A DNA stretch of 64,000 nt, from the NCBI GenBank assembly GCA_947498815.1, contig CANMLU010000002.1:310001-374000 (forward strand), in the 5' to 3' direction. Positions within the stretch are counted from its first letter, which is position 1, and the number at the start of each line of letters is the position of its first letter. Made by a program: the position numbers and the translations under genes. The notes beneath the pieces were generated by a model. That model worked only from the letters and a program-made list of their open reading frames with translations, searched no databases and was not told the DNA's origin. Below are positions 27,808-35,627 of the stretch, in pieces. Source of the stretch: an uncultured Aquimarina sp. (GTDB lineage: Bacteria > Bacteroidota > Bacteroidia > Flavobacteriales > Flavobacteriaceae).

Positions 27808-27884
27808 CGAAATTATGAGAATGATCGAGAAAACAAGAAAAAAAAGCGTTTCAAAGCGTTACATCTTTGGTCAAAAACGTTTCA
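27808..27884 (-). promoter_or_regulatory. Operator-promoter module 2
   Basis: GCGTTTCAAAGCGTTACA at 27846-27863 and a third ACGTTTCA at 27877-27884 (offsets 0, 10 and 31 bases), then 30 bases to the -7-like box (minus-strand TAATTTCG, 27808-27815). It precedes effector unit 2. Confidence 0.85.
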
Positions 27885-27910
27885 CACTTTGAAAAGAAGT
27901 GATACCACAA

Positions 27911-29635
27911 CTAGTCTACGGATAAGAATTCGGTCACACTTACCCCAGTAGGAACATCAAGTTTTTTCTTGATACGGTGAATGCTTACACGAATCGTATT
28001 GGGGTTTACATTCATTAACTGGCAAATATCCTTATTGGAAAGATTCATTCTTAGGAATGCACAAATTTTCAAATCATTTTGAGTAATTCCATGTCTTGAT
28101 TGAATACTATCCAAAAAATCGGGATGTACTTCCTCAAAATGGGTAAAGAATTCTCTCCACATGCTGTCAAGATGTTGTTGAATCCTAATTTGATTTTGTG
28201 TTTCCCGAATTTCTTTATTGAGGTTTTGTGTTGGTTGGTTTTTTATTTGATCAAGTAATTCATTTACTTGATCAAGAAGGTCTGTTTTCAAAGCCAGGTT
28301 GGCTGTTGTAGAAACAAGTTTTCGATTTATATACTCCTTGTTCTCTTTTTCTAGCTGCAATGATGATTCTAATCGATTTTTGGTTGTATCAGAAACATCT
28401 AATTTGTTTCTATATCTTTTTAAAAGAAAATAACTTAATACACCTAAAGCAATTAGTAAAAATATAACTCCAAAAATCCAATAGTTCTTTTTTGAAGATA
28501 ACTTTTTGATATCTTTTATCTCTTCTAACCCTGCATTTTTTTCCTGTTCAATTAAAATCGTTGTGATCTTGGGAAGGTTTTCTTTTTTTATGATGCTATC
28601 TTCCAATTGCATACTTAACTTGAGGTATGATAGTGCTTCTTCAGATTTTCCCAAATCTTGTAAATAATCTGCCTTTAGTTTTAATGTTTCTACTTTCAGC
28701 TTTGGGACTTCTAGCGTATCCAATAAAGCAAATGCTTTTTTGAAATACACATCAGTACTATCATTATTTTTTTGTTTTAGAAAAACTTTTATCAATCCCC
28801 GATAAGCAATCAATCTATCATGATCCAGATTTGAATCCACAGACTTGCGCAATGCATCCTTATAATACTCCAAAGATTTATGGTAGTTGCCCATTGCAAA
28901 ATGTAAATCGCCAAAACGATTTAATCCATACACAATACCATCTATTAAACTATGAGCTTCATACCCTTCTAAAGCTTCTTGTAAATATAGTTGGGAATCT
29001 TCATAGTTTCGAAACTGCAACAACAACTCTCCTATGTTATTAGATGCCACAAATTGTTGGGGTGAGTTAATGTCCTTAAAATATAAACGAGACTTTTTTA
29101 GATTAAGAATTGCCGAATCTTTTAGTTTCATTTCTGCATAAATAGATCCCAATAATAAATGTGCAGCTCCTTTATATTCTTTTTTTAGGTCATCATTAAG
29201 ATTTAATTTTTCAGAAAATTCTAAGGCTTTAATTGCATACTCAAGTGCCTTGGGCATATCTCTTACATGCACATAATTAATACTAATATTGTTGGCATGA
29301 TCAAAAGATGCTAATGAATCTCCTGATTGCCTCAGAAATACTAAAGATGTATTAAAGTGATAATTAGAAGTGTCTAGTTTCTTATAATCCGAGGCATATA
29401 AAACCCCAAGCATTTTATGTAGCCGACCTTGTTGATATACAAATTGATGCTTTTCAGCTATTTTTAAAGCCTCAAACACCTCTTTTTTAGAATTATCAAT
29501 ATTGCTTACTCTGGTTATTTTGGAAAGCAACTCATCAATATAAATACTGTCTTGTTTCTTTTGTAAAAGATTCTCTTGCCCGTATATAGAAGTAAAAAAG
29601 AAGAGGGCATATATCAAGAAGGGTAATTTCATCAA
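27911..29635 (-). CDS. Transmembrane TPR-LuxR regulator (second in array)
   Basis: A 574-residue regulator: signal peptide ending SIYGQ, TPR array, membrane helix (YWIFGVIFLLIALGVLSYFL), linker, LuxR HTH (LSNKDICQLMNVNPNTIRVS). It is more diverged than the third and fourth, with Asn and Ile changes in the recognition helix. It is followed by module 2 and effector unit 2, which it probably controls. A possible leader hairpin (ACGGCTT-ATC-AAGCCGT, 29785-29801) lies 150 bases upstream of its start. Confidence 0.85.
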   Translation of the reverse strand: MMKLPFLIYALFFFTSIYGQENLLQKKQDSIYIDELLSKITRVSNIDNSKKEVFEALKIAEKHQFVYQQGRLHKMLGVLYASDYKKLDTSNYHFNTSLVFLRQSGDSLASFDHANNISINYVHVRDMPKALEYAIKALEFSEKLNLNDDLKKEYKGAAHLLLGSIYAEMKLKDSAILNLKKSRLYFKDINSPQQFVASNNIGELLLQFRNYEDSQLYLQEALEGYEAHSLIDGIVYGLNRFGDLHFAMGNYHKSLEYYKDALRKSVDSNLDHDRLIAYRGLIKVFLKQKNNDSTDVYFKKAFALLDTLEVPKLKVETLKLKADYLQDLGKSEEALSYLKLSMQLEDSIIKKENLPKITTILIEQEKNAGLEEIKDIKKLSSKKNYWIFGVIFLLIALGVLSYFLLKRYRNKLDVSDTTKNRLESSLQLEKENKEYINRKLVSTTANLALKTDLLDQVNELLDQIKNQPTQNLNKEIRETQNQIRIQQHLDSMWREFFTHFEEVHPDFLDSIQSRHGITQNDLKICAFLRMNLSNKDICQLMNVNPNTIRVSIHRIKKKLDVPTGVSVTEFLSVD

Positions 29636-29818
29636 AAAAAATCTACAATAAATTATATAAATGTAGTGTTTTTTATATTTGCGGTAAAATGCCTTATTAA
29701 TGAAACCAGAAATAGAAATGTATCATTAAAAAAGTGTCGCTATGGTTGCGGCAAGTAATTTAATTTGTAAAGAGTATAATATCTTACGGCTTATCAAGCC
29801 GTAGAATCAAATAATTTA

Positions 29819-29848
29819 AAAACGAGCTGTTTAAAAACAGCTCGTTTT
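29819..29848 (-). terminator. Terminator of effector unit 1
   Basis: AAAACGAGCTGTT pairs perfectly with AACAGCTCGTTTT around a four-base loop, with a T-run on the minus strand, 41 bases after the effector stop. Confidence 0.9.
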
Positions 29849-29888
29849 ACTTATAACTTTATTACCATAATGGTATCAAAACCAATTA

Positions 29889-31271
29889 TTAATTGACAAT
29901 AAACTTAGTTTTCTTGATAGCACCATTTCCTTCGTCTAAAGCCAATATATAAACTCCCGGAGCTAACTGAGAAATATCAATATACTCTTTATTTATTTTA
30001 AAATCTTTTGGAGTATAATTCTTATTCATTACCTCCTGGCCCTGTAGATTAATTATTTGTACTTTAAAACTTTTATCTTGATTAAATTTATATTGAAGAT
30101 AGACATAATCTTTTGCAGGATTAGGAAATAAAATCAAGTTAAATTTTGCATTTTGATCTGCAAATCCAGGTATTGTAATTTGACTTTTTCCTGCATCCGT
30201 TGTAGTTTCGCCACATAAGGCAGAGCCCCAGTTTCCGCCAATAGCTGATATCACTACCCTGACAGCACCACCTGCACCTGTCAGTTTTAACAGCGTATTC
30301 CCTGCGGTTGCCCCAATTCCCGTAATACCCGTAATACCAATAGCAGCGAAAGTTAAACCATTTTTTATAGAAGAATCTAACACCGTAGCGATTCCTTCTT
30401 CACATTTCGAACAAACTATACTACCTTCAGTACCTCCCGGACCCGGTTGAACAAAAGTACATCCACCAGGAGTTAAGGGTTCCTCATTTTCGTCGGTGAC
30501 ACTAATTAGTGTCATTTCTGTCCAACCATTACAATTTGGGCTACCTCCTGTACCATTATTACTAACTCCTATCTGAACCTCAGGGAATCTCGGTAAATTT
30601 AAACCTGCAAGTCTTCCGTTTCCGTCCCGGTCATATACATAAAGATCAAATACAATTTCTCCATTTATTACTTTTTGTACAACTTTTGGTATCGCTCCTC
30701 CTAATTCGCCTTGTACTTGATCTGTACAATAGGTAATCCAATCCCCAAAATCTGCTCTAAACCGAATACAATTTTTAGAACATTCGGGAAACCCGGGGTA
30801 TTCTGGAACAGGTGGCAGATTGCATGTTGTCATTTCACTAGTTCCATCTACCCTAGTTATGGAGGTTATCTCGGCAAAAATCGAAACATTACTGTGATTT
30901 ACCAACTGGTCTGTATGCAATGAATTATCATACCCTTTGAGAGAAGCTGTTTCATTGGGACCCGAAACAACTATATAACCAGGCCCCCAATAATAATTAC
31001 CCCCATCGCATCTTTCCAGATATTCTATCTTCTCTATAGGCCCCATCATTTCTCTCGCTACATATTGCACGTATCTGCCATATCTATTCGCTGGACTACA
31101 TTCTTCGCCAAAAGGAATTTTCTCTGCTACTATATATCCTTCAATTATATATTTAGCATTACTTTGACCACAGTTACCATAATCAAGCATTTCTTGAGCT
31201 ATTGTGTGGTTAAAACACATCATCAAAAAAGTGATCCAAAAAATGTGCTTTATATACATATGATTTTTCAT
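29889..31271 (-). CDS. Cys-rich T9SS effector protein (unit 1)
   Basis: A 460-residue paralogue of the protein at 25595: signal peptide ending IAQE, CSKNC (164-168), CSKC (287-290), an extended Gly-rich hydrophobic region (about 305-348, FAAIGITGITGIGATAG) and a type A sorting domain ending LAPGVYILALDEGNG. The Cys positions and the SRFPExQIG/PRFPEVQIG block are kept, whereas the first 130 residues differ strongly. Start lies 4 bases after its partner. Function unknown. Confidence 0.8.
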   Translation of the reverse strand: MKNHMYIKHIFWITFLMMCFNHTIAQEMLDYGNCGQSNAKYIIEGYIVAEKIPFGEECSPANRYGRYVQYVAREMMGPIEKIEYLERCDGGNYYWGPGYIVVSGPNETASLKGYDNSLHTDQLVNHSNVSIFAEITSITRVDGTSEMTTCNLPPVPEYPGFPECSKNCIRFRADFGDWITYCTDQVQGELGGAIPKVVQKVINGEIVFDLYVYDRDGNGRLAGLNLPRFPEVQIGVSNNGTGGSPNCNGWTEMTLISVTDENEEPLTPGGCTFVQPGPGGTEGSIVCSKCEEGIATVLDSSIKNGLTFAAIGITGITGIGATAGNTLLKLTGAGGAVRVVISAIGGNWGSALCGETTTDAGKSQITIPGFADQNAKFNLILFPNPAKDYVYLQYKFNQDKSFKVQIINLQGQEVMNKNYTPKDFKINKEYIDISQLAPGVYILALDEGNGAIKKTKFIVN

Positions 31272-31275
31272 GATC

Positions 31276-32004
31276 TTAGTTTTTGGTTATTAGTTTTGTC
31301 ACCTGCAATTGTTGTTGCTCAATTAATTTTTGTTGTTCGATTGTATATAAGGTTAACTCTTCAATTTTTTCCAACAACTTTTTGATCATGTCACCAGTTT
31401 CATATCCCTTATTCTTTTTAATTTCTGCTGCAGAAGGAATATTGGGCAGATGGCCATTTTTATTTATAAAATTTTCGACTTGTGACAAGGACTGAAGATC
31501 ATAATCTTTTTGAAATACATAATCAGGCCAATATTGACTATCTAAAATATGGACTTCTTCGATGAGCATTTTTCCATCCACTGCAATTTTATATTCAGTA
31601 GGCACTTCGGTAGTACCAATTCCTACTTGTCCGGTATCCTTTTTGACTATTAAAGACCAACCGGCATCTTTGGTATAAAAACCAATACTATTTTTACTAT
31701 TATTTGTACCAACTAATCCCTTACTATTCTTATCTAACCATAATCCACCATGTATAGATGCAGATTTTAACCTTCCTTTTGTCGAAAAAGAAACTTTATT
31801 AGAATTAGGAGTTACATTGAAAAACAAAAACTCTCTGGACCAATCCCATTTATTATTGTTTTTTGGTGCGATTTTTAGATTTTTACCTCCATTATCAGGA
31901 GTTCTTAGAATCCAGGAATTGGTTCCTCCACTAATGAGGTCTTGACCTTGTGTGTTCATAAAAAACAACATAAAAGCTGGTATTAAAATTTGTATTTTTT
32001 TCAT
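31276..32004 (-). CDS. Tail-fibre-like coiled-coil secreted protein (unit 1)
   Basis: A 242-residue paralogue of 27005-27739, with signal peptide ending NTQG, the same [13 protein letters not shown] start, GQVGIGT repeat, [19 protein letters not shown] block and Gln-rich terminal coiled coil. It is far more conserved between units than the Cys-rich partner. First gene of effector unit 1 behind module 1. Confidence 0.8.
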   Translation of the reverse strand: MKKIQILIPAFMLFFMNTQGQDLISGGTNSWILRTPDNGGKNLKIAPKNNNKWDWSREFLFFNVTPNSNKVSFSTKGRLKSASIHGGLWLDKNSKGLVGTNNSKNSIGFYTKDAGWSLIVKKDTGQVGIGTTEVPTEYKIAVDGKMLIEEVHILDSQYWPDYVFQKDYDLQSLSQVENFINKNGHLPNIPSAAEIKKNKGYETGDMIKKLLEKIEELTLYTIEQQKLIEQQQLQVTKLITKN

Positions 32005-32087
32005 AATATTTAATTTAAAAAGTTTTAAAAATTATTGCTACACTTATTATCTAGATATCTGATTAATAAGCTTATACCGGTATGCAA

Positions 32088-32143
32088 CGAAAGTAGTACA
32101 AATCAAAAAAAAGTAGTCAAAAATAGCGTTTCAAAGCGTTTCA
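32088..32143 (-). promoter_or_regulatory. Operator-promoter module 1
   Basis: GCGTTTCAAAGCGTTTCA at 32126-32143, two identical half-sites with 10-bp period, then 30 bases to the -7-like box (minus-strand TACTTTCG, 32088-32095). A third half-site is degenerate (about CGCTTGA near 32159-32165). Confidence 0.85.
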
Positions 32144-32217
32144 TACCTAAAAAAGTAGCGCTTGAATGAATATTGAAGAATTTAAAATAATTCCTTGAAC
32201 AAGTAAGAGAAAGTGTA

Positions 32218-33954
32218 TTAATTAACTGAAAGAAATTCGGATAAAGCGACCTCCTTCGGAATCTCTAATTTTTTCTTAATCCTATGAATATTAACGCGAA
32301 CAGTGGTGGGATGAATATTTAGAAGATGACAAATTTCTTTATTAGACAGATTCATTTTTAAGAAAGCGCAAATCTTAAGATCATGCTGATTTACCCCATA
32401 TTTGGTTTGTAAATTAGTCAAAAACTCTGGGTGCACCTCTTCAAAATGTGTGAAAAATTCTTGCCACATATTGTCCATGCTTTTTTGAATTTTAATTTGA
32501 TTTTGCGTTTCGTTTATTTCTTTGTGCAGGTTTTGTTGAGGCTTTTTCGTTTTAATCTGATTAAGAAGCACATTTATTTGAGAAAGAAGTTCTGTTTTTA
32601 GAGCTAGATTTGCACTTGCAACAACCAATTTTCTATTAATGTATTGTTTACTGTTGTGCTCGTTATGAAGAGAAACTTGCAATTGTTTTCTTTGCTCATC
32701 AGAAATCTTTAATTTTAACCTATCTCTTTTCTTAACAAAATATCCTATTACTATTAAAATGAGCATTGTAATGGATATAGATATGATTAATACATTCTTC
32801 TTAGTCAAAATACTCTTAAATCCTTTTTTAGTAGCCTCGTTAATTTGGTTTTGATGGTTTACGAGAACCATAGTCGTTTCTGGAGAATTCTGCTTCTTAT
32901 TCACACTATCCGTTAACTGTTCAGAAAGTTCGTACATAGCAAGTGACTCTTTATAATTTCCAACAGCTTCAAGCTGTTTCGACTTAAGTAATAAAGTCTG
33001 AGCTTTTAATTCCAAATTCTTGAGAGAATCAGAGATGATCATTGCCTTACTTAAGAAATAATTTAAGCTATCATAATTCTTTTCCTTATAGAACACTTCT
33101 GACAAGCCGTATAGAGAAAAATACTGTTTTCTTAAAAATTTTTTCTTGATTGTTATCTCCAAAGCATGTCTATACTGTTTTTTTGCTTCTGAGTACTTTT
33201 CAATTTCTGTAAATAAGATCCCTAGATTATTCAATGTATTGGCTTCAGAAAATAAACTTTTCTGTTCTCGATATCCTGCCAGAGCATTTTGTAGATATTT
33301 TTGAGATTCTTCATACTTCTTAAGTTTCATCAATGTAAGGCCAATATTATGAGAAGCATGGTGTTTTCTTGGATGATTTATCTCCTTATAGTGAAAATGA
33401 GCCTGTTTATAGTTATAAAGAGCAGAGTCACTTAAGTTTAGTGCATCATAGATACTTCCTAAAGTCAAGTGTGCTGCAGATTTATAGTCATGGGCTTTAT
33501 GTTTGTCATCCTTTATCTTATTTGAAAGCTTCACAGCATTAAGAGCAAACTTAAGGGCTTCAGGAAAATCTTGTAATTCCCTATAAACTATACTGAGATT
33601 ATTTGAATGTTTTAATGACTGAATTGATGAATCCTTATATTTTGACAGCAGCGCTAATGCTTTATCAAAGTGTAGTATAGACTGTTTTAAATTGTCCTCA
33701 CCGCCTTTATTTATAAGTATGGAGGCTAATGTACTATTACATTTCCCAGCCAAATAATCAAATTTATTTATTTCTGCTATTTTTAATGCTTTCCATACAT
33801 CAGCATATACACTATCAATATTTCTGGTTTTATTTTTTCTAGCTTCTGATAATAAATTTGCAGCATAAATACTATCATTATATGATTTGGATTCTATTTT
33901 TTGAGCATAAATAGGCAAACAAAAAAAGATATAAATAAGCCACGAAAACTTCAT
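32218..33954 (-). CDS. Transmembrane TPR-LuxR regulator (first in array)
   Basis: A 578-residue regulator: short signal peptide (LIYIFFCLPIYAQ), TPR array, membrane helix (VLIISISITMLILIVIGYFV, about 388-407), cytoplasmic helical linker (INRKLVVASANLALKTELLS) and LuxR HTH (LSNKEICHLLNIHPTTVRVN). It opens the array and is followed by module 1 and effector unit 1. Its own upstream region (33955-34049) lacks the operator, so it is probably made at a basal level. Confidence 0.85.
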   Translation of the reverse strand: MKFSWLIYIFFCLPIYAQKIESKSYNDSIYAANLLSEARKNKTRNIDSVYADVWKALKIAEINKFDYLAGKCNSTLASILINKGGEDNLKQSILHFDKALALLSKYKDSSIQSLKHSNNLSIVYRELQDFPEALKFALNAVKLSNKIKDDKHKAHDYKSAAHLTLGSIYDALNLSDSALYNYKQAHFHYKEINHPRKHHASHNIGLTLMKLKKYEESQKYLQNALAGYREQKSLFSEANTLNNLGILFTEIEKYSEAKKQYRHALEITIKKKFLRKQYFSLYGLSEVFYKEKNYDSLNYFLSKAMIISDSLKNLELKAQTLLLKSKQLEAVGNYKESLAMYELSEQLTDSVNKKQNSPETTMVLVNHQNQINEATKKGFKSILTKKNVLIISISITMLILIVIGYFVKKRDRLKLKISDEQRKQLQVSLHNEHNSKQYINRKLVVASANLALKTELLSQINVLLNQIKTKKPQQNLHKEINETQNQIKIQKSMDNMWQEFFTHFEEVHPEFLTNLQTKYGVNQHDLKICAFLKMNLSNKEICHLLNIHPTTVRVNIHRIKKKLEIPKEVALSEFLSVN

Positions 33955-34049
33955 ATACGTTATGAATGGTAGATTGTGTTCACTATAAATGTAATTATTT
34001 TAATGTTCTTATAAAATTTATTCGGATAGTGTGTATTATTAGAAAAACA

Positions 34050-34074
34050 AAAACTCACCAATATGGTGAGTTTT
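34050..34074 (-). terminator. Terminator hairpin
   Basis: AAAACTCACC pairs with GGTGAGTTTT around AATAT, 23 bases after the stop of the outer membrane protein gene. Confidence 0.8.
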
Positions 34075-34096
34075 ATGTTTTCATGTTTTTTAAATA

Positions 34097-34657
34097 CTAC
34101 AGCTTATATCCAAAGGAAAGCTGAATATTTCTATTACTTGCATCAATACCACCCGGAATACCTTGATCATCAATAATATTGGACAATCCGAAACCATAAC
34201 GTACATCTGCAAAAACGTTCTCTGTAATATTTACTCCGATTCCTGCAACTGCAGCAAAATCAAAAGTATTAAAATCCGCTTCTATACCTGCGTTATCTTC
34301 CCATTCCCAAATTTTAAGTCCAATCTGTGGACCAATATGAATATTGAATTTGTAAGAAAAATTATATTTAAGTAAAATAGGCAGTTGAAGGTAATCTACT
34401 CTTAACGTCTTATCATCATTTCCTTGATTGGAATATTGAAATTCGGGTTGTATACTCCATTTTTCTGTGATAGGAAGTTCTGCCAGAAAACCTACTACAA
34501 TTCCAAATCGACTATCTTCGAGATCTTCAGGAATTTCATCGGAACTAATAGAGCTTAGATTTGCACCTAGTCGAACACCATAAGTGGGTTCTTGAGTATA
34601 AGAGTTAAGAATTCCAAGAAAAGCAAAACCTATAGCGAATAGTATTTTTTTCTTCAT
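34097..34657 (-). CDS. PorT-like outer membrane beta-barrel protein
   Basis: A 186-residue barrel protein with signal peptide ending SYTQ. GVRLGANLSSIS near the start, WSIQPEFQYSNQG, LQLPILLKYNF and the final LSFGYKL are usual in the Bacteroidota eight-stranded porin/PorT-like family. No specific cargo is implied. Confidence 0.8.
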   Translation of the reverse strand: MKKKILFAIGFAFLGILNSYTQEPTYGVRLGANLSSISSDEIPEDLEDSRFGIVVGFLAELPITEKWSIQPEFQYSNQGNDDKTLRVDYLQLPILLKYNFSYKFNIHIGPQIGLKIWEWEDNAGIEADFNTFDFAAVAGIGVNITENVFADVRYGFGLSNIIDDQGIPGGIDASNRNIQLSFGYKL

Positions 34658-34725
34658 AAAGTTATAGTTAAAGGTTATTGATTTGGGGTAATTTCAATGT
34701 AAATATACAGATTTTATAAAACTTA

Positions 34726-35622
34726 TTAATTATTGAGCTTTTCGTTGTATAAGGATTTAATGATACCATCAGACAATCCAATCTTCGGGACAAAAATTTC
34801 ACGAGCCCCACTCCATTTCATTGCCGATAAATATATACGCGCCGCGGGGGTAATAACATCTGCCCTATCCTGATTAAGATTGAGCTGCCAAATTCGTTCT
34901 TCATAGGTCAGCGATTTGAGCAGTTTATAATACGAACTTAGGTATAAGAAAGAAAGAGGTTTACCAACACTTGTTCCACTATTCTTAAAAATATTATTAA
35001 TATTTCCTCCTGAGCCTATCAACGAAATTCTTCTGTAATCTTTGGTTTTTTCGTGAATCCAATGTTCAACCTCATTCCAAATATCATCAGAGACTAAATC
35101 ATTAAGCAATCTAACAGTTCCTAACTTAAATGATTTTGATGTAATTGTATTTCCGTTATGATATAAGGTAAACTCTGTACTTCCTCCACCAACATCTACA
35201 TATAAATACGTGGCATCTGTATTAATTAATTCATGCAGGTCTGTCATTGCTATAATAGCGGCCTCATCTTTACCATCTATAATATCAATCTGTATTCCGG
35301 TCTTTTCCTTTATCAACTCCACTAATTCTGGCCCATTCTCTGCTTCGCGCATTGCCGAAGTAGCACAGGCCTTATATCTAACTACTTTATGAGTTTTCAT
35401 CAAAAGTTGATATGCTTGCATGGCATCAAGCATTCTTACAATATTTTCTTCAGAAACCTTTTTGTTCTTAAATACATCGGCTCCCAAACGTATAGGCACA
35501 CGGACTAAGCTTGTCTTTTTAAATCGTGTAGTTTTTCCATCTTCTTCATGAATACTACTTATCAATAGTCTTACTGCATTCGAACCAATATCTATGGCTC
35601 CATATTTTTCTATAGTTAACAA
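34726..35622 (-). CDS. Ppx/GppA family phosphatase (exopolyphosphatase)
   Basis: A 298-residue actin-fold phosphatase. IDIGSNAVRLLISS and YVDVGGGSTEFTLY are the phosphate-binding loops and SLIGSGGNINNI the adenosine-type motif. This is the short form without the C-terminal HD-like domains. It ends polyphosphate (or pppGpp) from the end. It lies 5 bases downstream of ppk1 in one operon, so polyphosphate is the likely substrate. Confidence 0.9.
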   Translation of the reverse strand: MLTIEKYGAIDIGSNAVRLLISSIHEEDGKTTRFKKTSLVRVPIRLGADVFKNKKVSEENIVRMLDAMQAYQLLMKTHKVVRYKACATSAMREAENGPELVELIKEKTGIQIDIIDGKDEAAIIAMTDLHELINTDATYLYVDVGGGSTEFTLYHNGNTITSKSFKLGTVRLLNDLVSDDIWNEVEHWIHEKTKDYRRISLIGSGGNINNIFKNSGTSVGKPLSFLYLSSYYKLLKSLTYEERIWQLNLNQDRADVITPAARIYLSAMKWSGAREIFVPKIGLSDGIIKSLYNEKLNN

Positions 35623-35627
35623 AATAA

